From positions 1 through 14,370 of the forward strand of contig JAIRKW010000024.1 of assembly GCA_031259875.1 (NCBI GenBank): DNA of 14,370 nucleotides, given 5' to 3'. Below the pieces are notes generated by a model. The model was not told the origin of the DNA, ran no database searches, and saw only the letters and a program-made list of their open reading frames with translations. The DNA is from Campylobacteraceae bacterium. GTDB lineage: Bacteria; Campylobacterota; Campylobacteria; Campylobacterales; Campylobacteraceae. This document shows, piece by piece, positions 6,671 to 13,555 of this stretch. Position 1 is the first letter of the stretch; each line of letters opens with the position of its first letter. Position numbers and translations under genes: made by a program.

Positions 6671-7084
6671 TTAAGCCAACTCTCTTCTTGAAAAAAAGAA
6701 TGCTATTTCTGTTGCCGCATTTTCTAAGCTATCGCTTCCGTGAACGGCATTTGCATCAATACTTTCAGCAAAATCAGCTCTAATTGTGCCTTTTTTTGCC
6801 TCTTTAGGATTTGTTGCGCCCATAAGCTCGCGATTTTTAGCCACTGCGTTCTCGCCTTCAAGCACCATAACAACAACAGCTCCGCTTGTCATAAATTGAA
6901 CCAAATCTTTAAAAAAAGGACGCTCTTTATGTACCGCATAAAATTTACCGGCGTCTTCTTCGGATAATTTTAATTTTTTGATAGCTGCTATTTTAAGATT
7001 ATTACTCTCAAATCTGTCAATAATCTTTCCGACAACATTTTTTGCGACTGCATCAGGTTTAATAATAGATAATGTCTGCTCCAT
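6671..7084 (-). CDS. ndk: Nucleoside diphosphate kinase
   Basis: Ndk transfers the gamma-phosphate of ATP to other nucleoside diphosphates through a phosphohistidine, keeping (d)NTP pools balanced. The opening EQTLSIIKPDAV contains the conserved Lys9. The active-site His is H115 in NAVHGSDSLENA. The segment KERPFFKDLVQFMTSGAVVVMVLEG and the TNPKEAKKGTIRADF loop that binds nucleotide are intact. The frame is open to 7120, but the true start is the ATG at 7084, which has AAGGAG 10 bases upstream and gives the usual 137 residues. It is the first gene of the ndk-yceD-rpmF-plsX-fabH operon, with its own promoter at 7138-7143. Confidence 0.97.
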   Translation of the reverse strand: MEQTLSIIKPDAVAKNVVGKIIDRFESNNLKIAAIKKLKLSEEDAGKFYAVHKERPFFKDLVQFMTSGAVVVMVLEGENAVAKNRELMGATNPKEAKKGTIRADFAESIDANAVHGSDSLENAATEIAFFFSRRELA

Positions 7085-7137
7085 AATTATAATGCTCCTT
7101 GACAATAATATTTTACTCAATATAAATAAAGGGTGAG

Positions 7138-7143
7138 ATTATA
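7138..7143 (-). promoter_or_regulatory. Promoter (-10 box) of the ndk operon
   Basis: On the minus strand TGC-TATAAT gives a perfect extended -10 element. It would start transcription about 47 bases before the ndk ATG. The DNA just upstream is a long run of A and T, typical of promoters in this phylum, without a recognisable -35. The strong hairpin immediately beyond it separates it from fdxA. Confidence 0.7.
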
Positions 7144-7165
7144 GCAGAATTTTTTTTATTTTACA

Positions 7166-7205
7166 TAAAATGGCGTGCTGCGATTATAAAATCGAAGCGC
7201 GCCAT
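7166..7205 (-). terminator. Intrinsic terminator of fdxA
   Basis: Positions 7170-7184 and 7191-7205 form a stem of about 15 bp with one G:U pair, one mismatch and a six-base loop. On the minus strand the stem is followed by TTTT. It begins 5 bases after the fdxA stop and is the strongest hairpin of the window, well placed to end the fdxA transcript before the ndk promoter. Confidence 0.8.
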
Positions 7206-7209
7206 ACTA

Positions 7210-7494
7210 TTATGAAGCTGCTGAAATATCGCCTTTGCGTTGGTCTGCGCCTATTTCGGAACGAAATGGCTGACCGTCTGCTGCTGCGTCCCATACGATA
7301 CAGCCATCCGTCGGACAGGCTGACGCACAGGCAGGCTGATCGTGATGTCCTACACATTCGACGCATTTATTGGCATAAACATAATATATTCCGTCTCCTG
7401 TTGGGTTATCGCTGTCATCAACAATCGCCTCAACAGGGCATTCATCGATACAGGAACCGCAGGAAATACATAAATCTGTAATTTTAACCGACAT
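7210..7494 (-). CDS. fdxA: 2[4Fe-4S] ferredoxin, Allochromatium type
   Basis: A 94-residue ferredoxin with two cluster-binding motifs. The first is C9-x2-C12-x2-C15-x3-C19-P. The second is C44-x2-C47-x8-C56-x3-C60-P, where the eight-residue insertion is the mark of the Allochromatium (Alvin) type with very low potentials. An extra Cys65 five residues after the last ligand is also usual for this type. A C-terminal extension of about 25 residues is hydrophilic. The ATG has AAGGAG 7 bases upstream. The gene diverges from ahpC, as in C. jejuni, where FdxA (Cj0333c) is reported as iron-induced and needed for aerotolerance. It is probably transcribed alone, since a strong terminator follows. Confidence 0.95.
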   Translation of the reverse strand: MSVKITDLCISCGSCIDECPVEAIVDDSDNPTGDGIYYVYANKCVECVGHHDQPACASACPTDGCIVWDAAADGQPFRSEIGADQRKGDISAAS

Positions 7495-7523
7495 ACTATT
7501 TCTCCTTAAAAAAGATGGGCTTT

Positions 7524-7529
7524 ACTATA
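7524..7529 (-). promoter_or_regulatory. Candidate -10 box of fdxA
   Basis: TATAGT on the minus strand, five of six consensus positions, would give a leader of about 23 bases before fdxA. No clear -35 is visible. Confidence 0.5.
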
Positions 7530-7564
7530 TCAAACTCTTATTTAAATGGTTATTAAAATAGTTC

Positions 7565-7583
7565 AATAATGATAAAGTGTAAC
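7565..7583. promoter_or_regulatory. Fur/PerR-like motif between fdxA and ahpC
   Basis: The stretch contains AATAATGATAAAG; ten bases in a row (ATAATGATAA) match the Fur consensus and about 13 of 19 positions match overall. It lies some 40 bases upstream of the fdxA -10 box and about 100 bases upstream of the ahpC -10 box. Iron- or peroxide-responsive control of this pair is known in C. jejuni, so a Fur or PerR site here is plausible. The right half-site is poor. Confidence 0.3.
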
Positions 7584-7684
7584 TTTTTGTGTCATTTTTT
7601 TGTTTTTTTGGAGCAAAAATATAAAATAAGATAAAAAATATCGTATTTTTTAGAAAATTAAACAATTACTTATGATTTTGATGA

Positions 7685-7690
7685 TACAAT
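7685..7690 (+). promoter_or_regulatory. Promoter (-10 box) of ahpC
   Basis: TGA-TACAAT is an extended -10 element, with five of six hexamer positions correct, 37 bases before the ahpC ATG. It would give a leader of about 30 bases containing the TTGGAG ribosome site. Confidence 0.6.
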
Positions 7691-7726
7691 TTACGAACTG
7701 ATAAAATTTATTATTTGGAGAAAAAA

Positions 7727-8323
7727 ATGTTAGTGACAAATAAAGCACCTGACTTTACAGCTGCTGCAGTTTTGGGAGATAATCAAATAGTCGGAGATTT
7801 TAATCTCTATAAAAATTTCGGTGAAAAAGGAACTGTAGTATTTTTCTACCCTATGGATTTTACTTTTGTTTGTCCGTCTGAAATCATTGCGTTTGACCAT
7901 AGACTTGATGAATTTAAAAAGCGCGGTATTAATGTTATAGGTGTTTCCATAGACTCTCAATTTACACACTTTGCCTGGAAGAGTACCGCGGTAAAAGACG
8001 GCGGTATCGGTAATGTGCGTTTTCCTATTGTAGCTGATATAACAAAGCAGATAGCGCGTGATTTTGATGTGCTTTTGAATAATAGTGTAGCTTTGAGAGG
8101 TTCATTTTTGATTGATAAAGACGGCACTGTGAGACATGCAGTAATAAATGACCTTCCGCTTGGAAGAAACATCGATGAATTGATAAGAGTGGTGGACGCT
8201 ATGCTGTATACCAACGAGCACGGCGAAGTTTGCCCTGCCGGCTGGAATAAAGGCGATGAGGGTATCAAAGCAGATACAAAAGGTATAGCAGACTATTTAG
8301 CTAAAAACGCAGAAAAATTATAA
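7727..8323 (+). CDS. ahpC: Alkyl hydroperoxide reductase AhpC, typical 2-Cys peroxiredoxin
   Basis: AhpC reduces hydrogen peroxide, organic peroxides and peroxynitrite in the cytoplasm. The peroxidatic Cys49 lies in DFTFVCPSE, and the resolving Cys169 in HGEVCPAGW. The GGIG motif (92-95) and the near-terminal YL in place of YF are close to the features that make typical 2-Cys enzymes sensitive to overoxidation. The 198-residue length and whole sequence closely resemble H. pylori AhpC as I remember it. The frame is open from TTG at 7715, but that TTG is part of the ribosome site TTGGAG; the ATG at 7727 is the true start. No ahpF is nearby, as in relatives that use thioredoxin or another reductant. 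A strong terminator follows. Confidence 0.97.
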   Translation: MLVTNKAPDFTAAAVLGDNQIVGDFNLYKNFGEKGTVVFFYPMDFTFVCPSEIIAFDHRLDEFKKRGINVIGVSIDSQFTHFAWKSTAVKDGGIGNVRFPIVADITKQIARDFDVLLNNSVALRGSFLIDKDGTVRHAVINDLPLGRNIDELIRVVDAMLYTNEHGEVCPAGWNKGDEGIKADTKGIADYLAKNAEKL

Positions 8324-8355
8324 TAAAAACAGTAATTTACTCCTAGAAAAACAAG

Positions 8356-8388
8356 CCCGCGTCAAAAACGCGGGATTTCATTTTTTTG
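8356..8388 (+). terminator. Intrinsic terminator of ahpC
   Basis: CCCGCG (8356-8361) and CGCGGG (8369-8374) form a perfect GC stem with a seven-base loop, followed by ATTTCATTTTTTT. It lies 33 bases after the ahpC stop and is a textbook terminator for that gene. Confidence 0.85.
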
Positions 8389-8390
8389 AC

Positions 8391-8661
8391 ACAAAAATTC
8401 AACTTCTTTTTAAAATCAAATTCAAGCAGTAAAATATTTAGAGTAAAAGTTTCAGAAAGATACATTGCATTTGAAAATGTATAAAAAAGTACTTTTTGAA
8501 AACAGCGGCAATTGAGAGAAAATTACGAAAATAGGGCAAAAAGGGCAGACGCAATTTGGATAGCTTATGCTTGTTATTAAAAAATACTGTTTAATTAAAT
8601 ATATAAAATTAGAAAATGTAATGTTGCTCATCAGAAGACAAACGCAGACAAAAATATCACT
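8391..8661. other. AT-rich intergenic stretch without a gene
   Basis: About 270 bases between the ahpC terminator and the response-regulator terminator. I find no open frame above a dozen codons with a ribosome site and no recognisable RNA. A 7-bp inverted repeat (ATACATT/AATGTAT, 8460-8482) is the only structure. The region separates two convergent genes and may hold decayed sequence, but I recognise none. Confidence 0.5.
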
Positions 8662-8684
8662 GAAAAAAATTATATCTTTATAAT
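8662..8684 (-). terminator. Weak terminator of the two-component operon
   Basis: On the minus strand ATTATA and TATAAT form a 6-bp stem with a four-base loop, followed directly by seven T. The response-regulator stop codon lies in the stem. The stem is all A/T, so it is weak, but the position and the T-run fit a terminator. Confidence 0.4.
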
Positions 8685-9359
8685 ATAGCCGGAATTAGAA
8701 ACATTTTCTATATTCACGTCGCTTAATTGTTTTTTGATGCGCAGCATTGCCGTATGTATTGTGCTTTTATTGACGCTGTCACCGTAATATACATAGTCTT
8801 CTATCATATCGTAACTGACAAGACGGTTTAGGTTGTAGCACAGAAGCCAAAAAATTTTATTATTTATCTGCGTCAAAAAGAGCGGTTCACCGTTTTTGTA
8901 AATAATCTCTTTATTTATATCAATTGTTATAGTCGGACTTAAGCGAATTTGTTTTTGTTTTATCTTTTTGGATAGTGCAAGCAAAATAGCCGTCTGCAAA
9001 TCCTGAATATCCAAAGGTTTTCTTAAAAAACTAAATGCACCGCTGTGGATACTGCTTACTATATTTTGGTCTGTATCATAAGCGGTAATTATAATAAACG
9101 GCTGTGAAGGCTTGAGTGCGAATATCTCTTTTATCATCTCAAAACCGTTCAGTTTGGGCATATGAATGTCAGCTACGATAATATCAACACGATGTTTTTT
9201 AAATAAATCAAGTCCTTCAAGTCCGTCTCTTGCGTCGTAATATGCTCCAAAATGCTCTTTCAATCCTTGTTTAATCATAGCTCGTGCTATATCATCGTCT
9301 TCTACTACCAAAATAGAAAATGTACCGAGCATTTCTAATGTTGCTTTGCGAATACTCAT
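8670..9359 (-). CDS. Response regulator, receiver plus OmpR-type winged helix
   Basis: A 229-residue DNA-binding response regulator. The receiver spans about residues 13-130: acidic pocket E20-D21-D22 (VVEDDD), phosphorylated Asp64 in VADIHMPKLNG, Thr92 in IITAYD, and Lys114 in FLRKPLD. The output part, about 145-229, has the OmpR/PhoB winged-helix pattern (LTQINNKIFWLLCYNLNRLVSYDMI, then a recognition helix near NKSTIHTAMLRIKKQL and the closing wing SNSGYIIKI). It should control transcription on phosphorylation by the kinase encoded just upstream, whose stop it overlaps by 4 bases (ATGA), with AGGGAG as ribosome site. The target genes are not evident; no transporter or enzyme gene in the same operon gives a clue. 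Confidence 0.93.
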   Translation of the reverse strand: MSIRKATLEMLGTFSILVVEDDDIARAMIKQGLKEHFGAYYDARDGLEGLDLFKKHRVDIIVADIHMPKLNGFEMIKEIFALKPSQPFIIITAYDTDQNIVSSIHSGAFSFLRKPLDIQDLQTAILLALSKKIKQKQIRLSPTITIDINKEIIYKNGEPLFLTQINNKIFWLLCYNLNRLVSYDMIEDYVYYGDSVNKSTIHTAMLRIKKQLSDVNIENVSNSGYIIKI

Positions 9360-11089
9360 TTTTTCTCCCTAATATCTTTTTTGATTTTTAAAGCAAATAT
9401 TGTTGGTTTGGAATTTTGTATCAATTTTACATTACCCATTAATTTCTCTTTTGCCAACTTTTTAGCGAAGAAAAGTCCCATTCCAAATCCATCCGGTTTA
9501 TGCGAACGGCTTAACGGCGAAAAAAGTTTGTTTGCTGCTGCGTGCCTAATGCCGCTGCCATAATCTGCGACAAAAATCGTTACATTTTCATCGTTCGCAT
9601 CAAAGTTTATCTCTATTTTTCTGCTGCTAAGCCCATTTTTATTTATAGGTATGGCTGATATAGCGTCTTTGGCATTTTGTATCAATACTAATAAAATCTG
9701 TTGTATAAAATTTTCAGATGAGTGAATTTTGAGTCCTTCAATTGCATTTTTGTCTATTTCTATTGTAATGTTATTATGCATTAAGTCCATGTGCATGACA
9801 TAAAGTACGCTTTCTATACATTCACTCAATTCAAACTCGCTTATATTATCAGAACTTCTATAAAAATTACGATAAATATCAATTGTTTTATCCATCATTG
9901 CAATAGAGCGTTGTGATAGCTTTAGATTATCTCTTATGCTTTTTGCATCCGTACTTTTTATTTTTTTCAAAAGCTGCAAAGAGTTGCTAATGATAAGCGT
10001 TAAAGCGTTCAATGGCTGGCGTAATTGATGATTAATGGCCGATACTAATGCACCTACTTCACTCATGCGGGAGTTGTATTCTAAAAGTTTTTTATACTCT
10101 CTTTTTTTGATTTCTGCTCTTGTATGTAAAAAAGTGTATGAGGCATTTACTATAATGATGAATGCTACGAAATATAAAAAGACTATAAGCGCTTGTTTTA
10201 AAAAGTGCTTGATCATGTCGCTCTCTATCTTTTCCCAATTAATTCCGACAGCGACATACCAATTAGAATCGACAATTTTATCTATAGAGATAATGTCACC
10301 TTCAATATACATTTCGCTTGGCGTTGTATATCCGCCGCCAGATAATCTTTTGGTACGGATTTTGGCAAGTTTGTTTTCAAGTTCATTTTGATTGCTGCCG
10401 TCTTGAGCAATGACATCATCATATTCACCCATAAAATAGTAGATATTGTCAGGTACATTAAGCGATTTGATTTTATCAAATAATAAACTTGCCTTGATGA
10501 GACCGCAAAAAACGCCTTTAAATTCTTTATTTTTCAATACGGGCGTGCAAATATTGAATGTTGTTTCACGAAGAAGTTTGTGATTGTCTACTTTTTCAAT
10601 TGTAGTTCTTAACTCTTTTTTTGTGTTTTGAAACCATTTTTCGTCAAGGTACCACTTACTCTCACCATTTTTATAGTAATGTTTGTTGCCGTGCCAATAT
10701 GTGTAGCCTTCTCTAAAATCGTCAATTTTTTTATCATTTATATAAAAATACATATCTGGTATTAAAAGCTGAACGGCATCAAAATGTTTGTTGCTTTTTA
10801 GATATATATTCAAAAAATCCTGTACATTTTTTTCATTATCATAGTATTGATTAAAATATTGAACTCTTATCTCAAGTCCATTCATGCGCTCAAATATCCA
10901 AGATTCTATTATATATCGTATATCTTTGACTGTAAGCTCGCGGTTTTTGTTGGCAAGAGTTTTAAGCTCATTTCTGATGTCAAAAAAACTGCTCACAAGC
11001 ATAATAATAAATGCTACTGTAGAGACCAGTATCAAATTATATATTTTATAATTTTCAATGTTTTTGAAAAACTCCCTTATCGTACTCAC
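9356..11089 (-). CDS. Membrane sensor histidine kinase with Cache-type periplasmic domain
   Basis: A 577-residue inner-membrane kinase. A first membrane helix is at about 17-36. A periplasmic domain of about 260 residues follows, with the WHGNKHYYKNGESKWYLDEKWF segment (132-153), ICTPVLKNKEFKGVFCGLI (180-198) and NWYVAVGI (276-283), as in double-Cache sensors of small ligands. The second helix is at 297-321. A short linker leads to the H-box with His354 in INHQLRQPLNAL. The ATP-binding domain has the N-box Asn472 (LIQNAKDA), G1 loop DYGSGI (509-514) and G2 loop GFGMGL (534-539). The kinase is therefore complete. The ligand cannot be deduced. The start is a GTG just after an in-frame stop, with AAGG 7 bases upstream. 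It forms a two-gene operon with the overlapping response-regulator gene. Confidence 0.92.
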   Translation of the reverse strand: MSTIREFFKNIENYKIYNLILVSTVAFIIMLVSSFFDIRNELKTLANKNRELTVKDIRYIIESWIFERMNGLEIRVQYFNQYYDNEKNVQDFLNIYLKSNKHFDAVQLLIPDMYFYINDKKIDDFREGYTYWHGNKHYYKNGESKWYLDEKWFQNTKKELRTTIEKVDNHKLLRETTFNICTPVLKNKEFKGVFCGLIKASLLFDKIKSLNVPDNIYYFMGEYDDVIAQDGSNQNELENKLAKIRTKRLSGGGYTTPSEMYIEGDIISIDKIVDSNWYVAVGINWEKIESDMIKHFLKQALIVFLYFVAFIIIVNASYTFLHTRAEIKKREYKKLLEYNSRMSEVGALVSAINHQLRQPLNALTLIISNSLQLLKKIKSTDAKSIRDNLKLSQRSIAMMDKTIDIYRNFYRSSDNISEFELSECIESVLYVMHMDLMHNNITIEIDKNAIEGLKIHSSENFIQQILLVLIQNAKDAISAIPINKNGLSSRKIEINFDANDENVTIFVADYGSGIRHAAANKLFSPLSRSHKPDGFGMGLFFAKKLAKEKLMGNVKLIQNSKPTIFALKIKKDIREKK

Positions 11090-11118
11090 TCCCCAGCCTT
11101 ACGAAAAATATATTCGTA

Positions 11119-11124
11119 ATAATA
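11119..11124 (-). promoter_or_regulatory. Promoter (-10 box) of the kinase/regulator operon
   Basis: The minus strand reads TGTGC-TATTAT, with a TATTAT hexamer (five of six consensus). The start would be near 11112, giving a leader of about 22 bases. An inverted repeat ACGAA/TTCGT (11101-11105 and 11113-11117, seven-base spacer) lies directly at the predicted start point and could be an operator. Confidence 0.45.
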
Positions 11125-11149
11125 GCACATTTAAAACTGTATTGAGAAT

Positions 11150-11186
11150 TTCCCGCTCTTTTGAAGCGCCAGTAAAGGAGCGGGAA
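11150..11186 (-). terminator. Hairpin terminator of the universal stress gene
   Basis: Positions 11150-11162 pair with 11174-11186 in a 13-bp stem with one G:U pair and an 11-base loop; the outer arm is TTCCCGCTC. It lies 18 bases past the stop of the universal stress protein gene. No clean T-run follows on the minus strand, so termination efficiency is uncertain. Confidence 0.6.
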
Positions 11187-11204
11187 CGGTTTATACGATA
11201 GTTG

Positions 11205-12023
11205 CTACTCTACAAATGTTAAAAGCAGGTTTGTATCTGCTATTTGAGCTATTTTGGAGGCTGTACTGCCAAATATTATAGGGTTTAATCCCGATAGGTT
11301 TCTGGAAGCTAAAACAATTGTTGTATAATCGTTTTGCTGTGCGTAATCTCTCACTGCTTCAGATACGGTTTCTGCATCTATAACAACGGTTTTTGCGTCT
11401 GTTCTCTCTTTTTTGAATTCATCTATCTGTTTGTCAATCTCTTCTTGCACAAACTCTAAAGATTGTACCGCCAAAGTAGCATAAGGGACTGTAACGCCAA
11501 ATGTAGTGGAGTTAGTGTAAAGATAGGTAATTTCAGAGTCTGTTTTTAAAAACTCTTTGACTTTAGACGCACTCATTGTATAAAATCCTAAATCTGTCGG
11601 GATAAGTATTTTGCCATTTACAGGTTTATTACGCGCGATAAATACAGGAATACCTATCTTTTCGAGTACTCTTTTGGCTGTTGAACCAAGATAGACAACA
11701 GCGTGAGATTTGCTCATATTGCCCAAAATTACAATGTCTGCATTGAACTCTTTGGCAGTTTTGAGGATAAGTTCCCACCCTTTTGCGGCGGCAGTAATGA
11801 GATTGACATCTTTAGAGCCGGAGCGTTTTTTGACAGAACTGATAATCTCCTCTCTAATTTCACTCTCGTTAATGTTCTTGGAGCCAAAAAAGTGGAAAAG
11901 AGGCGTATCTATAGCGTGCAGATATGTAAGTTTTGCACCTGTTTTTTTCGAAAGTTCTTCAGCTTTGTCTATTACATTCATATCGCTCTCGTGCATAGCC
12001 AAGGCTGCGATTATATGCTTCAT
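11205..12023 (-). CDS. Universal stress protein, two tandem UspA domains
   Basis: A 272-residue cytoplasmic protein made of two UspA folds, about residues 1-133 and 136-272. Each has the opening strand (KHIIAALAM; GKILIPTDL), a central strand ending in LHAID or YTN, and a late ATP-loop-like segment (VVILGNMSKSHAVVYLGSTAKRV; TIVLASRNLSGLNPIIFGSTASKI). Both loops keep the final GST but deviate from the full G-x2-G-x9-G(S/T) nucleotide motif, so ATP binding is uncertain. Such proteins help survival under starvation, oxygen or metal stress, with no fixed biochemical task. The ATG has AAGGAG about 7 bases upstream. The gene diverges from luxS with only 109 bases between, so the two share a control region. 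Confidence 0.9.
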   Translation of the reverse strand: MKHIIAALAMHESDMNVIDKAEELSKKTGAKLTYLHAIDTPLFHFFGSKNINESEIREEIISSVKKRSGSKDVNLITAAAKGWELILKTAKEFNADIVILGNMSKSHAVVYLGSTAKRVLEKIGIPVFIARNKPVNGKILIPTDLGFYTMSASKVKEFLKTDSEITYLYTNSTTFGVTVPYATLAVQSLEFVQEEIDKQIDEFKKERTDAKTVVIDAETVSEAVRDYAQQNDYTTIVLASRNLSGLNPIIFGSTASKIAQIADTNLLLTFVE

Positions 12024-12057
12024 CTTTTACTCCTTTGAGGGAATTTAAGTTGTCATT

Positions 12058-12063
12058 AGTATA
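12058..12063 (-). promoter_or_regulatory. Promoter (-10 box) of the universal stress gene
   Basis: TATACT on the minus strand, five of six consensus positions, 35 bases before the ATG. The expected -35 area falls on the palindrome at 12073-12084. Confidence 0.5.
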
Positions 12064-12072
12064 ACAAAAATA

Positions 12073-12084
12073 AGCTAAATAGCT
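12073..12084. promoter_or_regulatory. Inverted repeat between the two divergent promoters
   Basis: AGCTA-AA-TAGCT is a perfect dyad of 5-base arms with a two-base spacer. It lies 9 bases from the universal stress -10 box and 10 bases from the luxS -10 box, covering the -35 area of both. A regulator bound here could affect both genes. Its identity is unknown. Confidence 0.35.
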
Positions 12085-12094
12085 CTTTTTTGGC

Positions 12095-12100
12095 TATAAT
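12095..12100 (+). promoter_or_regulatory. Promoter (-10 box) of luxS
   Basis: A perfect TATAAT hexamer lies 32 bases before the luxS ATG. Transcription would begin near 12107, inside the inverted repeat at 12101-12118. Confidence 0.65.
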
Positions 12101-12118
12101 TTATAAAATTTTTTATAA
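12101..12118. repeat. Perfect 8-bp inverted repeat at the luxS start region
   Basis: TTATAAAA-TT-TTTTATAA is symmetrical over 18 bases, all A/T. It adjoins the -10 box and would cover the transcription start, with the ribosome site AAAGGGGA beginning right after it. It could be an operator or simply an AT-rich discriminator. Confidence 0.35.
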
Positions 12119-12132
12119 AAAAGGGGACGAAT

Positions 12133-12657
12133 ATGCCGCTTTTAGACAGTTTTAAGGTTGACCATACAAAAATGCCTTCTCCGTCGGTTCGTATTGCTAA
12201 AATTATGCAAACTCCAAAGGGCGATACTATAAGCGTATTTGATTTGCGCTTTTGTAAGCCCAATAAAGAGATAATGAGCGCGAAGGGATTGCATACGTTG
12301 GAGCATCTATTTGCAGGATTTATGAGAGTTCATTTAAACGATAAAAGCGTTGAGATTATAGATATATCGCCTATGGGCTGCAGAACAGGGTTTTACATGA
12401 GTCTTATTGGAAATCCAAAAGAGTCAAAAGTAGCCAAAGCGTGGCAAGAGTCTATGGAAGATATATTGAAAGTCAAAAATAAGAAAAGTATTCCGGAGTT
12501 AAATATCTACCAATGTGGCACATATAAATTGCACTCATTAAAGCAGGCGCGCAAAATTGCCGCAAAAATCCTCAAAAAGGGGATAGTAATAGCGAAAAAC
12601 AGTGATATAGAGCTAAATTTGGCAGAAGAAAACAGTAAAAAAGACATAATGATTTGA
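12133..12657 (+). CDS. luxS: S-ribosylhomocysteine lyase LuxS
   Basis: LuxS splits S-ribosylhomocysteine into homocysteine and DPD, the precursor of autoinducer-2, so it serves both the activated methyl cycle and AI-2 signalling. The metal site is complete: His54 and His58 in LHTLEHLFAG and Cys128 in IYQCGTY. The catalytic Cys83 lies in PMGCRTGFY, and Glu57 is in the HTLEH motif. The substrate segment SPSVRIAKI near 16-24 is conserved. At 174 residues it is slightly longer than usual because of a polar C-terminal extension after KNSDIELN. The ATG has an AAGGGGA site about 5 bases upstream. No pfs/mtnN or metabolic partner lies beside it here. No terminator is obvious in the 64 bases after the stop. 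Confidence 0.97.
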   Translation: MPLLDSFKVDHTKMPSPSVRIAKIMQTPKGDTISVFDLRFCKPNKEIMSAKGLHTLEHLFAGFMRVHLNDKSVEIIDISPMGCRTGFYMSLIGNPKESKVAKAWQESMEDILKVKNKKSIPELNIYQCGTYKLHSLKQARKIAAKILKKGIVIAKNSDIELNLAEENSKKDIMI

Positions 12658-12721
12658 ACTATTTTTATGTTTATTTAATAGATTAACGCCAGAAATTTGC
12701 AAATGTAGTTAAAAAAACAGA

Positions 12722-13521
12722 ATGAAATCTTTTTAAAGAAGAGTTAGAGATTTTTTGCGGGAAGGGGAACCGACTGCTTTAAATAATGATTTTATAAATG
12801 TGATTCAGAGAAATATTGATGATTGTGAAAGGAAACGGCGTTTTGACGACCCGATATATTCAAACTGCTTTAGCTGCAAAACATAATGATGAAGACAAAA
12901 TAATACCAGAAATTTTTAATAGAATTAGGTAAAACATTTATAGAGTTCGGTGCAGAAAACGGTTTAGAAAATAATATTCACTTTTTGCTTCATAAAGGAC
13001 AGAAAGGCTTGTGGATAGAGGGCAGCAAAAAAAATTACAAACAGATACTTTTCAATTTTTACAAACCCATATCCGAAAACAGACTTGAAGTTATCAACGA
13101 CTTAATATTGAAAAACAAGCTTGGTATATCAGGAGAAATAGATTTATTAAGTATAGATATTGACGGCAATGATTATTGGGTATGGCAGGCAATATCATGC
13201 GTAGCGCCTAAAGTCGTTGTTATAGAATATAATGCTAAATTTCCGCCCGATTTTGAATGGATAATGGAGTATAACGCAAATCATATTTGGGAAAACGATG
13301 ATAATCAGGGCGCGTCATTAAAGTCTTTTGAACTGCTTGGGGCAAAATTAGGCTATCAATTGGTCGCGACAAGCTCCACAGGAAGTAACGCATTTTTTGT
13401 AAAACAAAAGTATTCCAAAGAGTTGTTTCCAAAACCTGCTGCGGCGGAAAATTTATATCATGCGTTCAGATTTTTCAGATATAAAAGCGGACATATTGCA
13501 AAAAAATATATAGGAAATTAG
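12722..13521 (+). pseudogene. Decayed FkbM-like/SAM methyltransferase-type gene
   Basis: Three reading frames together spell one protein. Frame A starts at ATG 12722 (MKSF), meets TAA at 12734, then reads RRVRDFLREGE up to RRFDDPIYS and stops at 12886. Frame B (from about 12861 to 12932) reads HNDEDKIIPEIFNRI. Frame C continues as GKTFIEFGAENGLENN and then GLWIEG, LLSIDIDGNDYWVW, VVVIEYNAKFPPDFEW, GASLKSFELLGAKLGY and NAFFVKQ to the stop at 13521. This order is that of a family of FkbM-like methyltransferase proteins, of about 265 residues here. Frame C alone has no start before a TTG at 12985, inside the conserved core. So one in-frame stop and two +1 shifts inactivate it, unless they are sequencing errors. 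Such genes often lie in surface polysaccharide loci, but here it stands alone. Confidence 0.7.
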
Positions 13522-13555
13522 CGATTTATTCTGGATTTAAACTTTTTGACGCAAT

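Noticed and set aside
7170..7481. Plus-strand open frame of 103 codons opposite fdxA
   Set aside because: It is the mirror of a clear 2[4Fe-4S] ferredoxin gene, starts inside the fdxA terminator hairpin and has no ribosome site or recognisable domain.
8460..8482. ATACATT/AATGTAT inverted repeat between ahpC and the response regulator
   Set aside because: The stem is short and AT-rich, no T-run follows in a useful direction, and better terminators exist on both sides.
12695..12704. Ten-base palindrome ATTTGCAAAT after luxS
   Set aside because: A single short palindrome with no loop or T-run is not a terminator; chance occurrence is likely.
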